Numbered from the stretch's first letter, positions 33,920 to 43,545 are shown. The stretch is 64,000 nucleotides of DNA from Mucilaginibacter empetricola (GCF_024808665.1 NZ_JANUBZ010000011.1:1-64000), one strand, 5' to 3'. A program made the numbers and translations. The notes: generated by a model from the sequence alone, not told the origin.

Positions 33920-33993
33920 TTAACAAATTTTTAACCAGGTATTAGAGTTTTAAGTTCAGTGTAAACTGACACTCACTACCAAAAGACAAAATC

Positions 33994-34338
33994 ATGCCAC
34001 GTTCAGTTAACGCAGTTGCGTCGAGAAGACGCCGGAAAAAAATCATGAACCTAGCCAAAGGCTATTGGGGTTCACGCAGCAAGGTGTATACCGTTGCTAA
34101 AAACACAGTTGAAAAAGGTTTACAGTACGCTTACCGCGACCGTAAAACCAAGAAAAGAGAGTTCAGAGCTTTATGGATCCAACGTATTAACGCTGGTGCC
34201 CGTCAGCACGGAATTTCTTACTCTCAATTAATGGGTAAATTAACAGCAAAAGAAATTGGTTTAAACCGTAAGGTTTTAGCTGATTTAGCTATGAATCATC
34301 CGGATGCTTTTAAAGCAGTTGTTGATGCAGTAAAATAA
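33994..34338 (+). CDS. rplT: Ribosomal protein L20
   Basis: A 114-residue 23S-rRNA-binding protein essential for early 50S assembly. [29 protein letters not shown] and the [21 protein letters not shown] block are diagnostic. It is last gene of the operon and is followed by a strong terminator. In other phyla L20 represses this operon through an RNA leader; no such leader is evident here. Confidence 0.97.
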   Translation: MPRSVNAVASRRRRKKIMNLAKGYWGSRSKVYTVAKNTVEKGLQYAYRDRKTKKREFRALWIQRINAGARQHGISYSQLMGKLTAKEIGLNRKVLADLAMNHPDAFKAVVDAVK

Positions 34339-34365
34339 TTTAAAAATATCGTTTTAAAAACAAGG

Positions 34366-34402
34366 CAAAAAGAGTTGCTTCAGAAATGAAGCGACTCTTT
34401 TT
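34366..34402 (+). terminator. Terminator of the thrS-infC-rpmI-rplT operon
   Basis: AAAAAGAGTTGCTTC and GAAGCGACTCTTTTT pair (one mismatch) around a 6-nt loop, ending in a T-run, 27 bp after rplT. Confidence 0.88.
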
Positions 34403-34439
34403 GTTTTATGAAGTTCTTCAATCCTGGCATGCTGAATTT

Positions 34440-34636
34440 TGAAATCCGTAGACGAAAAAGATGAAATGGCAAGAATGTGCCGTCGGCACAAAATATCGGT
34501 AGAATATTATTTTGACCAATTTTAGCGTGCCGTAGGTACGCCACCTTGCCCGCATATAGGTTTCGTACCGATGGCACGACATAATTATTATTTTTTCCCT
34601 ACCGATATTTGACCCCGATGGGGTCTTTATATTGGC
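34440..34636. repeat. Intergenic repeat of GTGCCG/CGGCAC and ATATCGGTAG words
   Basis: The region contains the palindrome GTGCCGTCGGCAC, paired words ATATCGGTAGAA and CTACCGATAT, CGTGCCGTAGGTACG, and CCCCGATGGGG. Together they make a compound hairpin. I associate the wording with dispersed repeats in Sphingobacteriaceae. A 65-codon open frame on the minus strand overlaps it and is not a gene. Confidence 0.65.
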
Positions 34637-35338
34637 TTAATTATCCAATGATGTCATCGATATCCCATTTGCATCCGTTGTCAATACCTCGCTCATATAG
34701 TCAAGAAAAGGCCGCATCTTTTTAAAGGCATTATTCACCCTGAATAAAAAGTCAGGACTTAACACTTCCTCATCAATAAACTCAAGTTTAAACAAAAATT
34801 GTTTGTGTCGTAAAAGGTCAATAGCAGGATGGTCTTTTTTATAGCCATAAGGTGCTGATTTCACCCGCTCGCCCTGCATTTCTCCGAATGTAGTTGCCAG
34901 CGCAGCATCAGCTAGTAAATTTCTCCAGTCTTCGTAATTAGCGTCTATATCCTCCCTTATCCTTTTCATGTCGGCTGGCACAGGTCCAAAAAATCCACAC
35001 GCGATAAATGAATTGCGGGACTCTACCCGAAAATAATACCCACCTCGTAGCTGTTTGGTTGCTCTTTTTAATGACCCGCTCCAATGTTTATTATATGGGG
35101 TTTTATCTTTTGAAAAGCGTACATCTTTATAAATTCTGAATAAGCTCTTTTTGCCCGAAGTTGTTTCAATTTTGTCGTGCCTGTTCATTTCTACAATCAG
35201 GGCATCGGCAAAGGCAATGATATTGCGTTGCGCTTCAACATATCTGTCCTTATTGGCAGCGAACCAGTCGCGGTCATTATTTTTTGAGAGATCTTTCAGA
35301 AATTCAATTGAATCTTTTTGTATAGTGATTGGAGTCAT
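34637..35338 (-). CDS. DUF2461 domain-containing protein
   Basis: A 233-residue protein of the DUF2461/TIGR02453 family, recognised by FLKDLSKNNDRDWFAANKDRYVEA near residue 10, RIYKDVRFSKDKTPYNKHWSGSL near 68 and GGYYFRVES near 97. The family is common in bacteria and fungi. Its biochemical function is not known. It stands alone. Confidence 0.88.
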   Translation of the reverse strand: MTPITIQKDSIEFLKDLSKNNDRDWFAANKDRYVEAQRNIIAFADALIVEMNRHDKIETTSGKKSLFRIYKDVRFSKDKTPYNKHWSGSLKRATKQLRGGYYFRVESRNSFIACGFFGPVPADMKRIREDIDANYEDWRNLLADAALATTFGEMQGERVKSAPYGYKKDHPAIDLLRHKQFLFKLEFIDEEVLSPDFLFRVNNAFKKMRPFLDYMSEVLTTDANGISMTSLDN

Positions 35339-35418
35339 TTTTGTGTTTGATGTAATAGGTCAAAACTAATCAAAAAGTAAATGATCCAAATTTATAACTA
35401 AAAAGGAGACAGGGCAAA

Positions 35419-35488
35419 TTGATTAACCAGCCTCCTTTTTTAAGCGTTCACGGTGTTCACAGCGTTCATGCGTTCATTTTTGAACGCT
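35419..35488. repeat. GCGTTCA-rich short repeat tract
   Basis: Repeated words GCGTTCACGGTGTTCACAGC and GCGTTCATTTTTGAACGC lie between the two minus-strand genes, the latter a palindrome. An AAAAAGGAG ... CCTCCTTTTTT stem just before (35400-35443) could terminate the SRPBCC gene's transcript on the minus strand. Confidence 0.45.
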
Positions 35489-35493
35489 CTATT

Positions 35494-36216
35494 TTAGTTG
35501 ATAATGATAACCACTTCATCTTTATCTTCCAGGTCCATATATTGTTTAAAATTCTGCACATCAGTGTCAATCATGCTTTTAAATACAGGATTAAGTATTT
35601 GAGCCAAACCGGTACCTAATCCGCCCGCTGGGGGTTGATAGCTGATTATCAGATCAACCAGCGTACCGCCATCCGGGGCATCTCTGAAACGTATCCTGCC
35701 CGCATTATCAACTATTGAACCGGGAACAGAGCTCCAGCCAATTAGTTCATAAGGCACATCCATTACAACTTCAGTATCCCAGCTTACTTTTGCCACATTG
35801 GCCGGAAGTTTAAGCACCCAATGAGAGCGTTCGTTGTTAATAACATCGACACTTTCCAAATGATTCATAAAAAGGGGCAAGTTATCCAGCTTGCGCCAAA
35901 ATTCGTAAACATATTGCCTGCTTTTATTTACTTTGAAAGAGGATTTAATCCGGATATTTACTGGATCAGTATTTACTTTTCCTATCTGCGAATACAACTC
36001 ACAATGCCCGGTAACTCCACGGCTTAATAGATAGCCTCCCGCACCAAGTTTTAATATACTGGCAAACGGGCTTTTAAATAAATGCTTTATTCCCGAAAGA
36101 CTCAATTTTACGCCTGCTGCTATAGACACATAGCGCTCTGGCCAGGTTAAATTTATGTTATTATGTTCGGAGGCGGCATTATGGCCGTTTATCCTTTGCA
36201 ATGTTGTTGTTGCCAT
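35494..36216 (-). CDS. SRPBCC-family protein with DUF2892-like N-terminus
   Basis: A 240-residue protein. The N-terminal 90 residues contain WPERYVSIAAGVKLSLSGI and LGAGGYLLSRGVTGHC, a short membrane-associated module of the DUF2892 type. The C-terminal 150 residues form a START/SRPBCC ligand-binding domain (VNKSRQYVYEFWRKLDNLPLF, VDLIISYQPPAGGLG). This two-part arrangement is common in bacterial stress-related 'cyclase/dehydrase' proteins. The ligand is unknown. Confidence 0.82.
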   Translation of the reverse strand: MATTTLQRINGHNAASEHNNINLTWPERYVSIAAGVKLSLSGIKHLFKSPFASILKLGAGGYLLSRGVTGHCELYSQIGKVNTDPVNIRIKSSFKVNKSRQYVYEFWRKLDNLPLFMNHLESVDVINNERSHWVLKLPANVAKVSWDTEVVMDVPYELIGWSSVPGSIVDNAGRIRFRDAPDGGTLVDLIISYQPPAGGLGTGLAQILNPVFKSMIDTDVQNFKQYMDLEDKDEVVIIIN

Positions 36217-36298
36217 AGATGTTGTTTAATAGGTACTCTATTTTAACAAACATTACCACAGCCTGTTTTCTTTAAATGAAATTAGCTAAAACCAAACG

Positions 36299-37540
36299 TT
36301 AATAATCAAATTTAAACTTCTTCAAATCAGGCCGGTACTTTTTGGGTCGATTTAGCTCATACTGATAAATTAACTGCCCCAGGTTTTTCAAAAAAGGCAG
36401 GCATACGGTTGTATATTCATACTTATTGTCGTTATAAATACCATCATCATTTGACTGTACCACCGCAGTCAATATAAACTCAACCTTATTTTTAAAATCG
36501 ACGATATAAGCGTTATCTATATCATAACCATACGAATCACCGACCTTATTAAATATCCTGATATTGGGATTTATAACAGCCAAACTATCACTACCATAAA
36601 ACAAAAACTTACAATAAGCAGGGTAGAAGTCGGCACTATAACTTGGATAGTGACTTTCATTAGGGAACATGCTCATATAGTGATACAGGAATTTATAGTC
36701 GGCCTGCTTTAAATTGAATTGCTGATCTTTAGGAAACGCTTCCGGAAACAACAACCGTTTCAACACCATTTGCTGATCGGCTATGGTATAAACATTTTTC
36801 CCGCTAAAATCAAACGGTTCCATTATTAACTGGTGATTGTTATTGATATAACCTTTGCCTTGCAGCATATTGTCCAGATACATAGGGTAATCATTTTCAT
36901 CATATTGTGCAGGTTGATGATAGATCAGGCTTTCGCCTTTGTAAAAATCGATGGCGTTAGTGTGCTTTGCTGCTTCGCCGCCATCTCCGATAGCTAGCCG
37001 ACCAACAATACGGGTATTATTTAAGCCGTATTTTTTTAGTTTGGCATTGATTTCAGCGCGGCCAACAAATTCATAAAGCCGGTTATAGGCATAGTTGTCA
37101 CTTACCAGCAATATCTTTTTAATGTAGTTACCAATACTCGGCAACAAATTATAGGCCGAGCTGTCTTGCTCCATCCTGGTTTCGCCCTCAAATGAGCTAT
37201 CCGTTTTCATCACCGTATTTTTGTCGAGATGGGGGATATTCAGCTCGTTCAATTTCTCCAATGCAAAAATAGCTGTAGGCAGTTTTACGGTACTGGCAGG
37301 GTAAAAATAGTGACGGGCATTCAATCGGTAACTATATGATTTAAAGTGCGGTATATTATTTCCATCACGGTCAATCTGTGTATAAAGAATTTGAACTTCA
37401 TTATGTGTTGGATGATTAAGAATGTGGCTAAACAGTTCCGGGTGTGATTCTAACAGGTTTTTAAGAAAGGTAGTATCCGGCAATTGTGCCGATGAAAACA
37501 AGCTCATTATCAACAATGCTATGGTATAACAGTATTTCAT
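36299..37540 (-). CDS. Exported serine hydrolase, class A beta-lactamase-like
   Basis: A 413-residue protein. A signal peptide (residues 1-18, SLFSSAQ) precedes a penicillin-recognising fold: YPASTVKLP near residue 79 supplies the SxxK Ser and Lys, and SDNYAYN near 147 the SDN motif. A clear KTG block is not seen, and the inserted segments are long. It may be a peptidoglycan-related or specialised hydrolase rather than a resistance beta-lactamase. It is divergent from the B12 locus. Confidence 0.8.
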   Translation of the reverse strand: MKYCYTIALLIMSLFSSAQLPDTTFLKNLLESHPELFSHILNHPTHNEVQILYTQIDRDGNNIPHFKSYSYRLNARHYFYPASTVKLPTAIFALEKLNELNIPHLDKNTVMKTDSSFEGETRMEQDSSAYNLLPSIGNYIKKILLVSDNYAYNRLYEFVGRAEINAKLKKYGLNNTRIVGRLAIGDGGEAAKHTNAIDFYKGESLIYHQPAQYDENDYPMYLDNMLQGKGYINNNHQLIMEPFDFSGKNVYTIADQQMVLKRLLFPEAFPKDQQFNLKQADYKFLYHYMSMFPNESHYPSYSADFYPAYCKFLFYGSDSLAVINPNIRIFNKVGDSYGYDIDNAYIVDFKNKVEFILTAVVQSNDDGIYNDNKYEYTTVCLPFLKNLGQLIYQYELNRPKKYRPDLKKFKFDY

Positions 37541-37585
37541 TACATTAAATATACAATGATAGTTGGTGTTTGTTAATTCTTATTC

Positions 37586-37593
37586 TACTTTTG
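37586..37593 (+). promoter_or_regulatory. -7 box upstream of the cobalamin riboswitch
   Basis: TACTTTTG matches TAnnTTTG. A TTG 20 bp upstream could be the -33 element. Transcription would start just before the riboswitch's first helix. Confidence 0.55.
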
Positions 37594-37596
37594 CAT

Positions 37597-37775
37597 CGCT
37601 TTAGGTTTCCGGTGCATAACCGGAATTAAAAGGGAATACGGTGTAATTCCGTAACTGTCCCGCAGCTGTAAGCTCCGTATAACTTTTTATCTAATCAAAT
37701 TAGTCACTGTTCTGCCAAAACTGAACGGGAAGACAGGGTAAAAGGGGAGCAAGTCAGAAGACCTGCCTTTGCATA
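37597..37775 (+). ncRNA. Cobalamin (AdoCbl) riboswitch
   Basis: The leader contains the conserved B12-box series in order: AAAAGGGAATACGGTG near 37628, CCCGCAGCTGTAAGC near 37659, and GTCAGAAGACCTGCC near 37753. That is the canonical cobalamin riboswitch core. It lies about 105 bp before the TonB-dependent receptor gene, which it should switch off when cobalamin is plentiful. Confidence 0.95.
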
Positions 37776-37878
37776 TATATTATTCATAGCTTTCGGGGAT
37801 TGAAGCTTGGATGTGAAACTCTTCTTTTTGTCGGTTTCTATTCAAACCTGTATTCCTGTGGGCTTAAGTCACCCATAA

Positions 37879-39909
37879 ATGCATAAAGTTTTACCTTACG
37901 TAAAAAGATATATATACCGTTTATCAGTACTGCTGGTATGCTTTTTTGCATTGCCTTGTTTGGTGTTTGCGCAAACAGACACCACCAAAAAACTAAAGGA
38001 GGTAAAGGTAAATGGCTCTAATCTGCCTAAAATCCAAACCATAACCCCATCTCAGCAAATTACGGCTAATGATTTTGATCGCTATAGTGCCTTGAATGTC
38101 GCCGATGCTATTCGTGACTTTTCGGGTGTTAACATTAAGGATTATGGTGGGATAGGGGGGCTTAAAACAGTATCCATACGAGGTTTCAGTGCCAATCATA
38201 CGGCTATTTTATATGATGGCGTTGAAATAAATGACGACGAAAACGGTCAGATTGACTTAAGTAAACTTAATTTAAGCGGCATTCAGCAAATTACGCTATA
38301 CAACGCCCAACCGGATGATATTCTTGCGCCGGCCCGTTCGTTTGCATCGGCCAGCATCATATCCATAAAAACACTAAAACCCAGTTTGACAGCTGATAAG
38401 CCCTATCAAATCCTGGCTGGCGTAAAAGCAGGCTCTTTTGGATTGATCAATCCTTATTTGCAGTGGCAGCAGCGTATAAATGATAAATGGTCATTTATTG
38501 TTAACAGTTACCTGGAAAACGCCAATGGCCATTATAAATACAAAACCAATATTAATGGGCCAGATACAACTTTAACCAGAAACAATACAGCAGTAAGAGA
38601 CCAGCAGGTAGACGGCGCATTATACTGGACTAAAAATGACAGTAATAAATTCAACCTGCACATCAATTATTACAATTCTGATCGCGGTTTACCGGCTGCC
38701 ATCCTTAATACTAACCCTACCTCGTATCAGCGTTTATGGAATAAGGACTTCTTTTTACAATCAAGCTATGAATATACCTGGAATAATGGCTTGCACCTGC
38801 TGCTAAACACCAAACTATCACAATACATTACACGCTACCGCGATCCTTCTTATTTAAATGATCAGGGTGGACTTGATGACAGCTATACCCAGCGGGAGTT
38901 TTATCAATCAGCTGCTTTAGATTATCATATTTTTTCCAATTGGGAAGTATCATATGCTACCGATGTATCATTCAGTAATCTTGGGGCATATAGTCCCGAT
39001 GGCCCTATTTATAAATACGCTTTTCCATCAAGATTTACTTTGCTAAATATGCTGGCAAGCAATTTCACCATAGGTAAGTGGCGTTTCCAGGGCGATTTAT
39101 TAAACACTTATGTAAACGAACAGGTTAAATTTGGTAAACCAACTCCGCAGGAAACCGTTTTATCGCCTACATTAATGGCTTTATTTAAGCCATTTAAAAC
39201 TCAGGACCTGCAGTTTAGGGCTTTTTACAAAGACATTTTCCGCGAGCCTACTTTTGATGAGCAATATTATTTCACTTTAGATGGCTCGAGGGATTTGAAA
39301 CCTGAATTTGCCAAACAATATGACTTAGGCGTCACCTACAGAAAAAGCATAGATAAATTTATTGATTACGTTGCCTTTACAGTTGATGGCTATTATAACA
39401 CCATAACCAATAAAATTGTAGTTGAACCCAATCAAAACATTGCACTATCCACCATCATCAATTTAGGTAAAGTACGGATAGAAGGAACTGATATCGGCAT
39501 AAAAACACAAACCCGCAAAACGAATGGATGGCGCGGGGTTATGGCGTTAAATTATACTTATCAGTACGCCGTTGACGTTGATTTGGGTCCATATTATCTT
39601 CAACAAATTCCTTACACACCCAAAAACACACTGGCTGTAAATGCCGGAATTGAATATAACCAGATGGGCCTGTATTTTAACCAGGTTGTATCTTCTTCCC
39701 GATATTTTCTTGGCCAAAGCATTCCGGAGAATTATGTTGACGGATATGCTGTTAGCGATTTGTCTTATGTCTATAAATTTTCGGCTTATGGTTATCCGTT
39801 TGCTTTTTCAGCTCATGCAGACAACCTTTTTAATGAAAACTATGTAATTGTACGAAGCTTCCCTATGCCAGGGAGATCGTTCATATGCTCACTTCAAATA
39901 AAAATTTAA
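37879..39909 (+). CDS. btuB: TonB-dependent vitamin B12 receptor (BtuB-like)
   Basis: A 676-residue outer-membrane receptor. It has a signal peptide (residues 1-31, CLVFAQ) and a plug domain (KEVKVNGSNLPKIQTITPSQQI, then GGLKTVSIRGFSANHTAILYDGVEI). A 22-strand-type barrel follows, ending in an aromatic/hydrophobic pattern typical of the family. Substrate is inferred from the cobalamin riboswitch upstream and the B12 genes downstream. It should import cobalamin or other corrinoids with TonB energy. Confidence 0.9.
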   Translation: MHKVLPYVKRYIYRLSVLLVCFFALPCLVFAQTDTTKKLKEVKVNGSNLPKIQTITPSQQITANDFDRYSALNVADAIRDFSGVNIKDYGGIGGLKTVSIRGFSANHTAILYDGVEINDDENGQIDLSKLNLSGIQQITLYNAQPDDILAPARSFASASIISIKTLKPSLTADKPYQILAGVKAGSFGLINPYLQWQQRINDKWSFIVNSYLENANGHYKYKTNINGPDTTLTRNNTAVRDQQVDGALYWTKNDSNKFNLHINYYNSDRGLPAAILNTNPTSYQRLWNKDFFLQSSYEYTWNNGLHLLLNTKLSQYITRYRDPSYLNDQGGLDDSYTQREFYQSAALDYHIFSNWEVSYATDVSFSNLGAYSPDGPIYKYAFPSRFTLLNMLASNFTIGKWRFQGDLLNTYVNEQVKFGKPTPQETVLSPTLMALFKPFKTQDLQFRAFYKDIFREPTFDEQYYFTLDGSRDLKPEFAKQYDLGVTYRKSIDKFIDYVAFTVDGYYNTITNKIVVEPNQNIALSTIINLGKVRIEGTDIGIKTQTRKTNGWRGVMALNYTYQYAVDVDLGPYYLQQIPYTPKNTLAVNAGIEYNQMGLYFNQVVSSSRYFLGQSIPENYVDGYAVSDLSYVYKFSAYGYPFAFSAHADNLFNENYVIVRSFPMPGRSFICSLQIKI

Positions 39910-39920
39910 ACAATTAAAAT

Positions 39921-40979
39921 ATGAAAAATTTAAAACCAATTTTAGTAGTAACTGTCGCTTTATCTTTTATACTGGCATCATGTCATAAAGATAAAAAGGT
40001 TACACCTGTTACAGTAGTAGCAACAAGTGGCTTGTATGTGCTTAATCAGGGTCTTTTTCAAGACAACAACAGTACCTTGTCTTTTTATAACTATACCAAC
40101 CAACAAACCACTGCCGACGTATTTTCAGCAGTTAATGGTCGCGGATTAGGTGACACTGGCAATGATATTGAGATTTATGGTTCTAAAACTTACATTGTTG
40201 TAAACGTTTCGAGCACCATAGAAGTAATTGATACGAAAACAGCCAAATCAATTGCGCAAATAAAGTTATTTAATGGCAGCACCGCACGTGAACCGCGTGA
40301 CATCGTTTTCTATAAAAACAATGCCTACGTTACTGCTTACGATGGCACCGTTGCTGTTATTGATACTACTACGTTAACGGTAGGTCAGTCTATTACCGTG
40401 GGTAACAGTCCTGAGCAATTAACCGTAGCTAACGGTAAACTATATGTAGCTAACTCTGGCGGGTTAAATTATCCAAACTATTCTAATACCGTATCGGTTA
40501 TTAATTTAAGCACAAATACAGTAACTAAAACACTTACCGTTGGCCTTAACCCGCAAAATGTGGTTGCTGACGCTTATGGTAATGTTTATGTACTTTCTGC
40601 CGGTGATTATAACACTGTTGGCTCAAGCCTGGCTATTATTGATGATAATGCCGATGTGGTAAAATCACAAGCCAATTTTGACGGAAGTAATATGGCAATA
40701 CAAGGCGACAATATCTTTTTTACAACATCAGCTAATAAAGTTGAAATTTATAACGCAAAATCGCAAAGCATAACCAATCCTGGTTTTATAACTGATGGCA
40801 CTGTAATAACTACCCCATATACCGTTACTTCTGATGGTACTACCGGCGAAGTATTTGTTACCGATGCTAAAGATTATATATCAAACGGTACCCTTTACGC
40901 TTTTGACAAAACAGGTAAAAAAGAGTATTCAATTACTGTTGGAATCAATCCAGGAAAGATCGCTTTGATAAAGAATTAA
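39921..40979 (+). CDS. YncE-like beta-propeller lipoprotein (BtuG-like candidate)
   Basis: A 352-residue surface lipoprotein. The signal ends LASC (Cys 21). The body consists of YncE/DUF5074-type propeller repeats (GNSPEQLTVANGKLYVANSG, TVGLNPQNVVADAYGNVYVL, and others). It begins 11 bp after the BtuB-like gene. In Bacteroides, BtuG is a surface propeller that captures B12 with very high affinity and hands it to BtuB. The same position and fold here make that role likely; orthology is inferred. Confidence 0.8.
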   Translation: MKNLKPILVVTVALSFILASCHKDKKVTPVTVVATSGLYVLNQGLFQDNNSTLSFYNYTNQQTTADVFSAVNGRGLGDTGNDIEIYGSKTYIVVNVSSTIEVIDTKTAKSIAQIKLFNGSTAREPRDIVFYKNNAYVTAYDGTVAVIDTTTLTVGQSITVGNSPEQLTVANGKLYVANSGGLNYPNYSNTVSVINLSTNTVTKTLTVGLNPQNVVADAYGNVYVLSAGDYNTVGSSLAIIDDNADVVKSQANFDGSNMAIQGDNIFFTTSANKVEIYNAKSQSITNPGFITDGTVITTPYTVTSDGTTGEVFVTDAKDYISNGTLYAFDKTGKKEYSITVGINPGKIALIKN

Positions 40980-41044
40980 ACGCGCAAAATAATATCCTTT
41001 ATTTAAACGGAATTATTAATTAATTTTACACCACAAATTCAGCT

Positions 41045-41623
41045 ATGTCACTAAAAAAAATAAACTTAAGAAACGGCGCATTAATTTTCATGATTGTTTG
41101 CGCCGCAGCAACAAGGTTAATCAACTTTAATCACCTTACCGGTTGGAGTAATTTCACTCCGGTAGGTGCTATAGCATTGTTTGGAGGAGCTTATTTTGCT
41201 GATAAATGGAAAGCATTTCTTGTTCCATTGATTATTTTGTTTATCAGTGATATCCCCTTAGATTACATTTACTTCGGCAAATTCATGCTTTTTTATAGCG
41301 GCGCATTACCCGTTTATATAGCCTATGCCCTTATGGTACTGGTGGGTACATTTATCAGAAAGGTAACTGTTATCAGTGTTGCGGCAGGTTCGATAATTAC
41401 CATTGTTATTCACTGGCTGGTTACTGATATTGATCCATGGCTAAGTGGTACTTTATATTCAAAAAGTTTTTATGGCTACTTTGAATCATTAGCCGCAGCA
41501 ATTCCTTATGAATTGAATGGCCTTTACGCTACCTTAATTTTTAGCGCAATTTTGTTTGGCGGCTTTGAGCTTGCCCAAAGAAAATTCACCATTTTGCGTT
41601 TAAACAAAGAATTAGCAGTTTAA
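41045..41623 (+). CDS. DUF6580 family membrane protein
   Basis: A 192-residue integral membrane protein with about five hydrophobic helices. RLINFNHLTGWSNFTPVGAIALFGGAYF near residue 24 and the ISDIPLDYIYFGKF loop are the recognised family blocks. The family resembles ECF-transporter substrate-binding components. Its place in this riboswitch-controlled locus suggests a part in moving a corrinoid or precursor across the inner membrane, which is inference. Confidence 0.72.
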   Translation: MSLKKINLRNGALIFMIVCAAATRLINFNHLTGWSNFTPVGAIALFGGAYFADKWKAFLVPLIILFISDIPLDYIYFGKFMLFYSGALPVYIAYALMVLVGTFIRKVTVISVAAGSIITIVIHWLVTDIDPWLSGTLYSKSFYGYFESLAAAIPYELNGLYATLIFSAILFGGFELAQRKFTILRLNKELAV

Positions 41624-41640
41624 TTTTAAACATAAATCAT

Positions 41641-41677
41641 AAAAAAGCGATCAGTCAGCAGACCGGTCGCTTTTTTT
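41641..41677 (+). terminator. Terminator after the DUF6580 gene
   Basis: AAAAAAGCGATC and GGTCGCTTTTTT form a 12-bp stem with a T-run. It divides the uptake genes from cobU, whose ATG lies only 15 bp further on. Partial readthrough may connect the two groups. Confidence 0.85.
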
Positions 41678-41691
41678 ATACATTGAAATTT

Positions 41692-42195
41692 ATGATCTAT
41701 TATATTACCGGTGGCACACGATCAGGCAAAAGCAGCTATGCCCAAAAGCTGGCTTTAAGCCTAAGCAATAATCCAGTTTATTTAGCCACTGCCCGTAAAT
41801 GGGACGATGATTTTAAAAACCGCATTAAGCGCCATCAGCAAGACAGGGATGAGCGTTGGGAAAATATCGAAGAAGAAAAAAGCCCTTCAAAATTAGGTTT
41901 ACAAGGCAGGGTAGTGGTGGTAGATTGTGTCACCCTATGGCTCACCAACTTTTTTTCGGATACCAAATACAATGTGGATGATACTTTAAGTTTGATTAAA
42001 GGTGAGTTTGATCAATTAGCTGAAGTTAATGCCACCTGGATCATTATTTCTAACGAAATTGGTATGGGCATGCATGCTGATACCGAAATTGGGCGCAAAT
42101 TTGCCGATCTGCAAGGCTGGATCAATCAACACATTGCAGCAAAGGCAGATAAAGCTATTTTTATGGTATCAGGACTACCTTTAAACTTAAAGTAA
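41692..42195 (+). CDS. cobU: Adenosylcobinamide kinase/guanylyltransferase CobU
   Basis: Phosphorylates adenosylcobinamide and then forms AdoCbi-GDP, activating it for lower-ligand attachment. The P-loop GGTRSGKS starts at residue 6, ATARKWDDDFKNRIKRHQ near 34 holds the guanylylated His region, and VVVDCVTLWLTNFF near 75 is conserved. The ATG at 41692 is preferred to an upstream TTG at 41683. Length (167 residues) is normal. The stop overlaps the sirtuin start (TAATG). Confidence 0.93.
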   Translation: MIYYITGGTRSGKSSYAQKLALSLSNNPVYLATARKWDDDFKNRIKRHQQDRDERWENIEEEKSPSKLGLQGRVVVVDCVTLWLTNFFSDTKYNVDDTLSLIKGEFDQLAEVNATWIIISNEIGMGMHADTEIGRKFADLQGWINQHIAAKADKAIFMVSGLPLNLK

Positions 42196-42899
42196 TGAAA
42201 CACGTAGTTATTTTGACCGGGGCTGGCATAAGCGCCGAAAGTGGCCTTAAAACCTTTCGCGATAGTGATGGCTTGTGGGAAGGTTATAATATTGAGGATG
42301 TTGCAACACCCGAAGCATGGCATCGCAATCCGGTTTTGGTACAACAGTTTTATAATGAAAGGCGAAAATCTGTATTGGAAGCCCAACCCAATGCAGCGCA
42401 CCTGGCTTTGGCCAAACTGGAAGAAAAATATAAGGTGACCATCATCACCCAAAATATTGACGACCTGCACGAGCGTGCGGGTTCGACTGAAGTAGTGCAT
42501 CTGCACGGCGTTATCACCAAATCACAATCCAGCAAAAACCCGAATCTGACATATCCTATCAGTGGCTGGGAAATTGGCATGGATGAAAAGTGTGAATTAG
42601 GCTCACCATTACGCCCGCATGTGGTTTGGTTTGGCGAAGATGTACCTGTGATTGGCACCGCCATGAACATTTGCCGTAAAGCCGATATTTTTATGCTGAT
42701 AGGTTCATCATTGGCAGTATATCCGGCGGCCGGTTTAGTTGGCTATACGCGACTGGAAGTACCCAAATATATCATCGATCCTAAGATACCAACCGTTTAT
42801 AACTTAACCGGGGTAGTTAAAATTGAAGAAAAAGCAACCATTGGCGTTCCCAAACTGGTTGATGAATTACTAAACGCCTCATCAAATGGAAGTAACTGA
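42195..42899 (+). CDS. cobB: Sir2-family NAD-dependent protein deacylase
   Basis: A 234-residue sirtuin. GAGISAESGLKTFRD at 8-22 binds NAD, TQNIDDLHERAG near 87 and the catalytic His in VHLHGVI near 104 are intact. The four-Cys zinc site of many sirtuins is absent, which fits the short CobB-like desuccinylase class III group. The enterobacterial name cobB came from an apparent link to B12 synthesis, and here the gene again lies within a B12 operon, between cobU and bluB. The exact substrate is unknown. Confidence 0.88.
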   Translation: MKHVVILTGAGISAESGLKTFRDSDGLWEGYNIEDVATPEAWHRNPVLVQQFYNERRKSVLEAQPNAAHLALAKLEEKYKVTIITQNIDDLHERAGSTEVVHLHGVITKSQSSKNPNLTYPISGWEIGMDEKCELGSPLRPHVVWFGEDVPVIGTAMNICRKADIFMLIGSSLAVYPAAGLVGYTRLEVPKYIIDPKIPTVYNLTGVVKIEEKATIGVPKLVDELLNASSNGSN

Positions 42900-43539
42900 A
42901 AACCGCCAGTTTTTGCAACACGAAGCCGATCTGCTGTTAGAGATAATTATGAACAGGAGGGATGTAAGGGGAAACCGATTTACCGATGAGCCGGTTGAAG
43001 AAGACAAGATCAATCAGATATTACAAGCAGCGGTAAACGCACCATCCGTAGGTTTTTCGCAACCCTGGCAATTTGTAATCATCAAAAGCAAAAAGACTAA
43101 AGAACAGGTAAAGGCTACTTTTAATGTCGAAAATGAAAAGGCTTCCAAACTTTTCAAGGATGAAAAGCAGCAAGAGTACAACCGCCTGAAACTGGAGGGT
43201 ATTTTTGAAGCACCATTAAACATTGCCATTTTTTATACAGATGTCGATAAGCCTGTGCTGGGGCAAACATCCATGACAGAAGTTGGGCTGTACAGCGTGG
43301 TTTGCGCCATTCAAAATATGTGGCTAATGGCGCGGGCATTAAACATTGGCATGGGTTGGGTAAGTATTATTGATCCCGAAAAAGTAAAACAAATATTGAA
43401 AGCTCCCGAAGGCAATAAGCTGGTGGGCTACTTTTGCCTGGGATATACCAACGGCTTTTTACCGCAACCCGAATTGGAACTTTTAAAATGGGAAAACCGC
43501 AAAAAAGTAAGCGATTTAATTTTTAACGAAACCTATTAA
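42886..43539 (+). CDS. bluB: 5,6-dimethylbenzimidazole synthase BluB
   Basis: Converts FMNH2 with oxygen into 5,6-dimethylbenzimidazole, the lower ligand of B12. The nitroreductase-fold protein (217 residues) has MNRRDVRGNRF near residue 21 and APSVGFSQPWQF near 51. GMGWVSIIDPEKVKQIL near 155 is also typical of BluB rather than ordinary nitroreductases. It overlaps the sirtuin gene by 14 bp. Oxygen dependence suggests an aerobic lifestyle. Confidence 0.9.
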   Translation: MEVTENRQFLQHEADLLLEIIMNRRDVRGNRFTDEPVEEDKINQILQAAVNAPSVGFSQPWQFVIIKSKKTKEQVKATFNVENEKASKLFKDEKQQEYNRLKLEGIFEAPLNIAIFYTDVDKPVLGQTSMTEVGLYSVVCAIQNMWLMARALNIGMGWVSIIDPEKVKQILKAPEGNKLVGYFCLGYTNGFLPQPELELLKWENRKKVSDLIFNETY

Positions 43540-43545
43540 AACATC

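Noticed and set aside
34380..34577. Minus-strand 65-codon frame after rplT
   Set aside because: It overlaps the rplT terminator and a dispersed intergenic repeat; composition is not protein-like.
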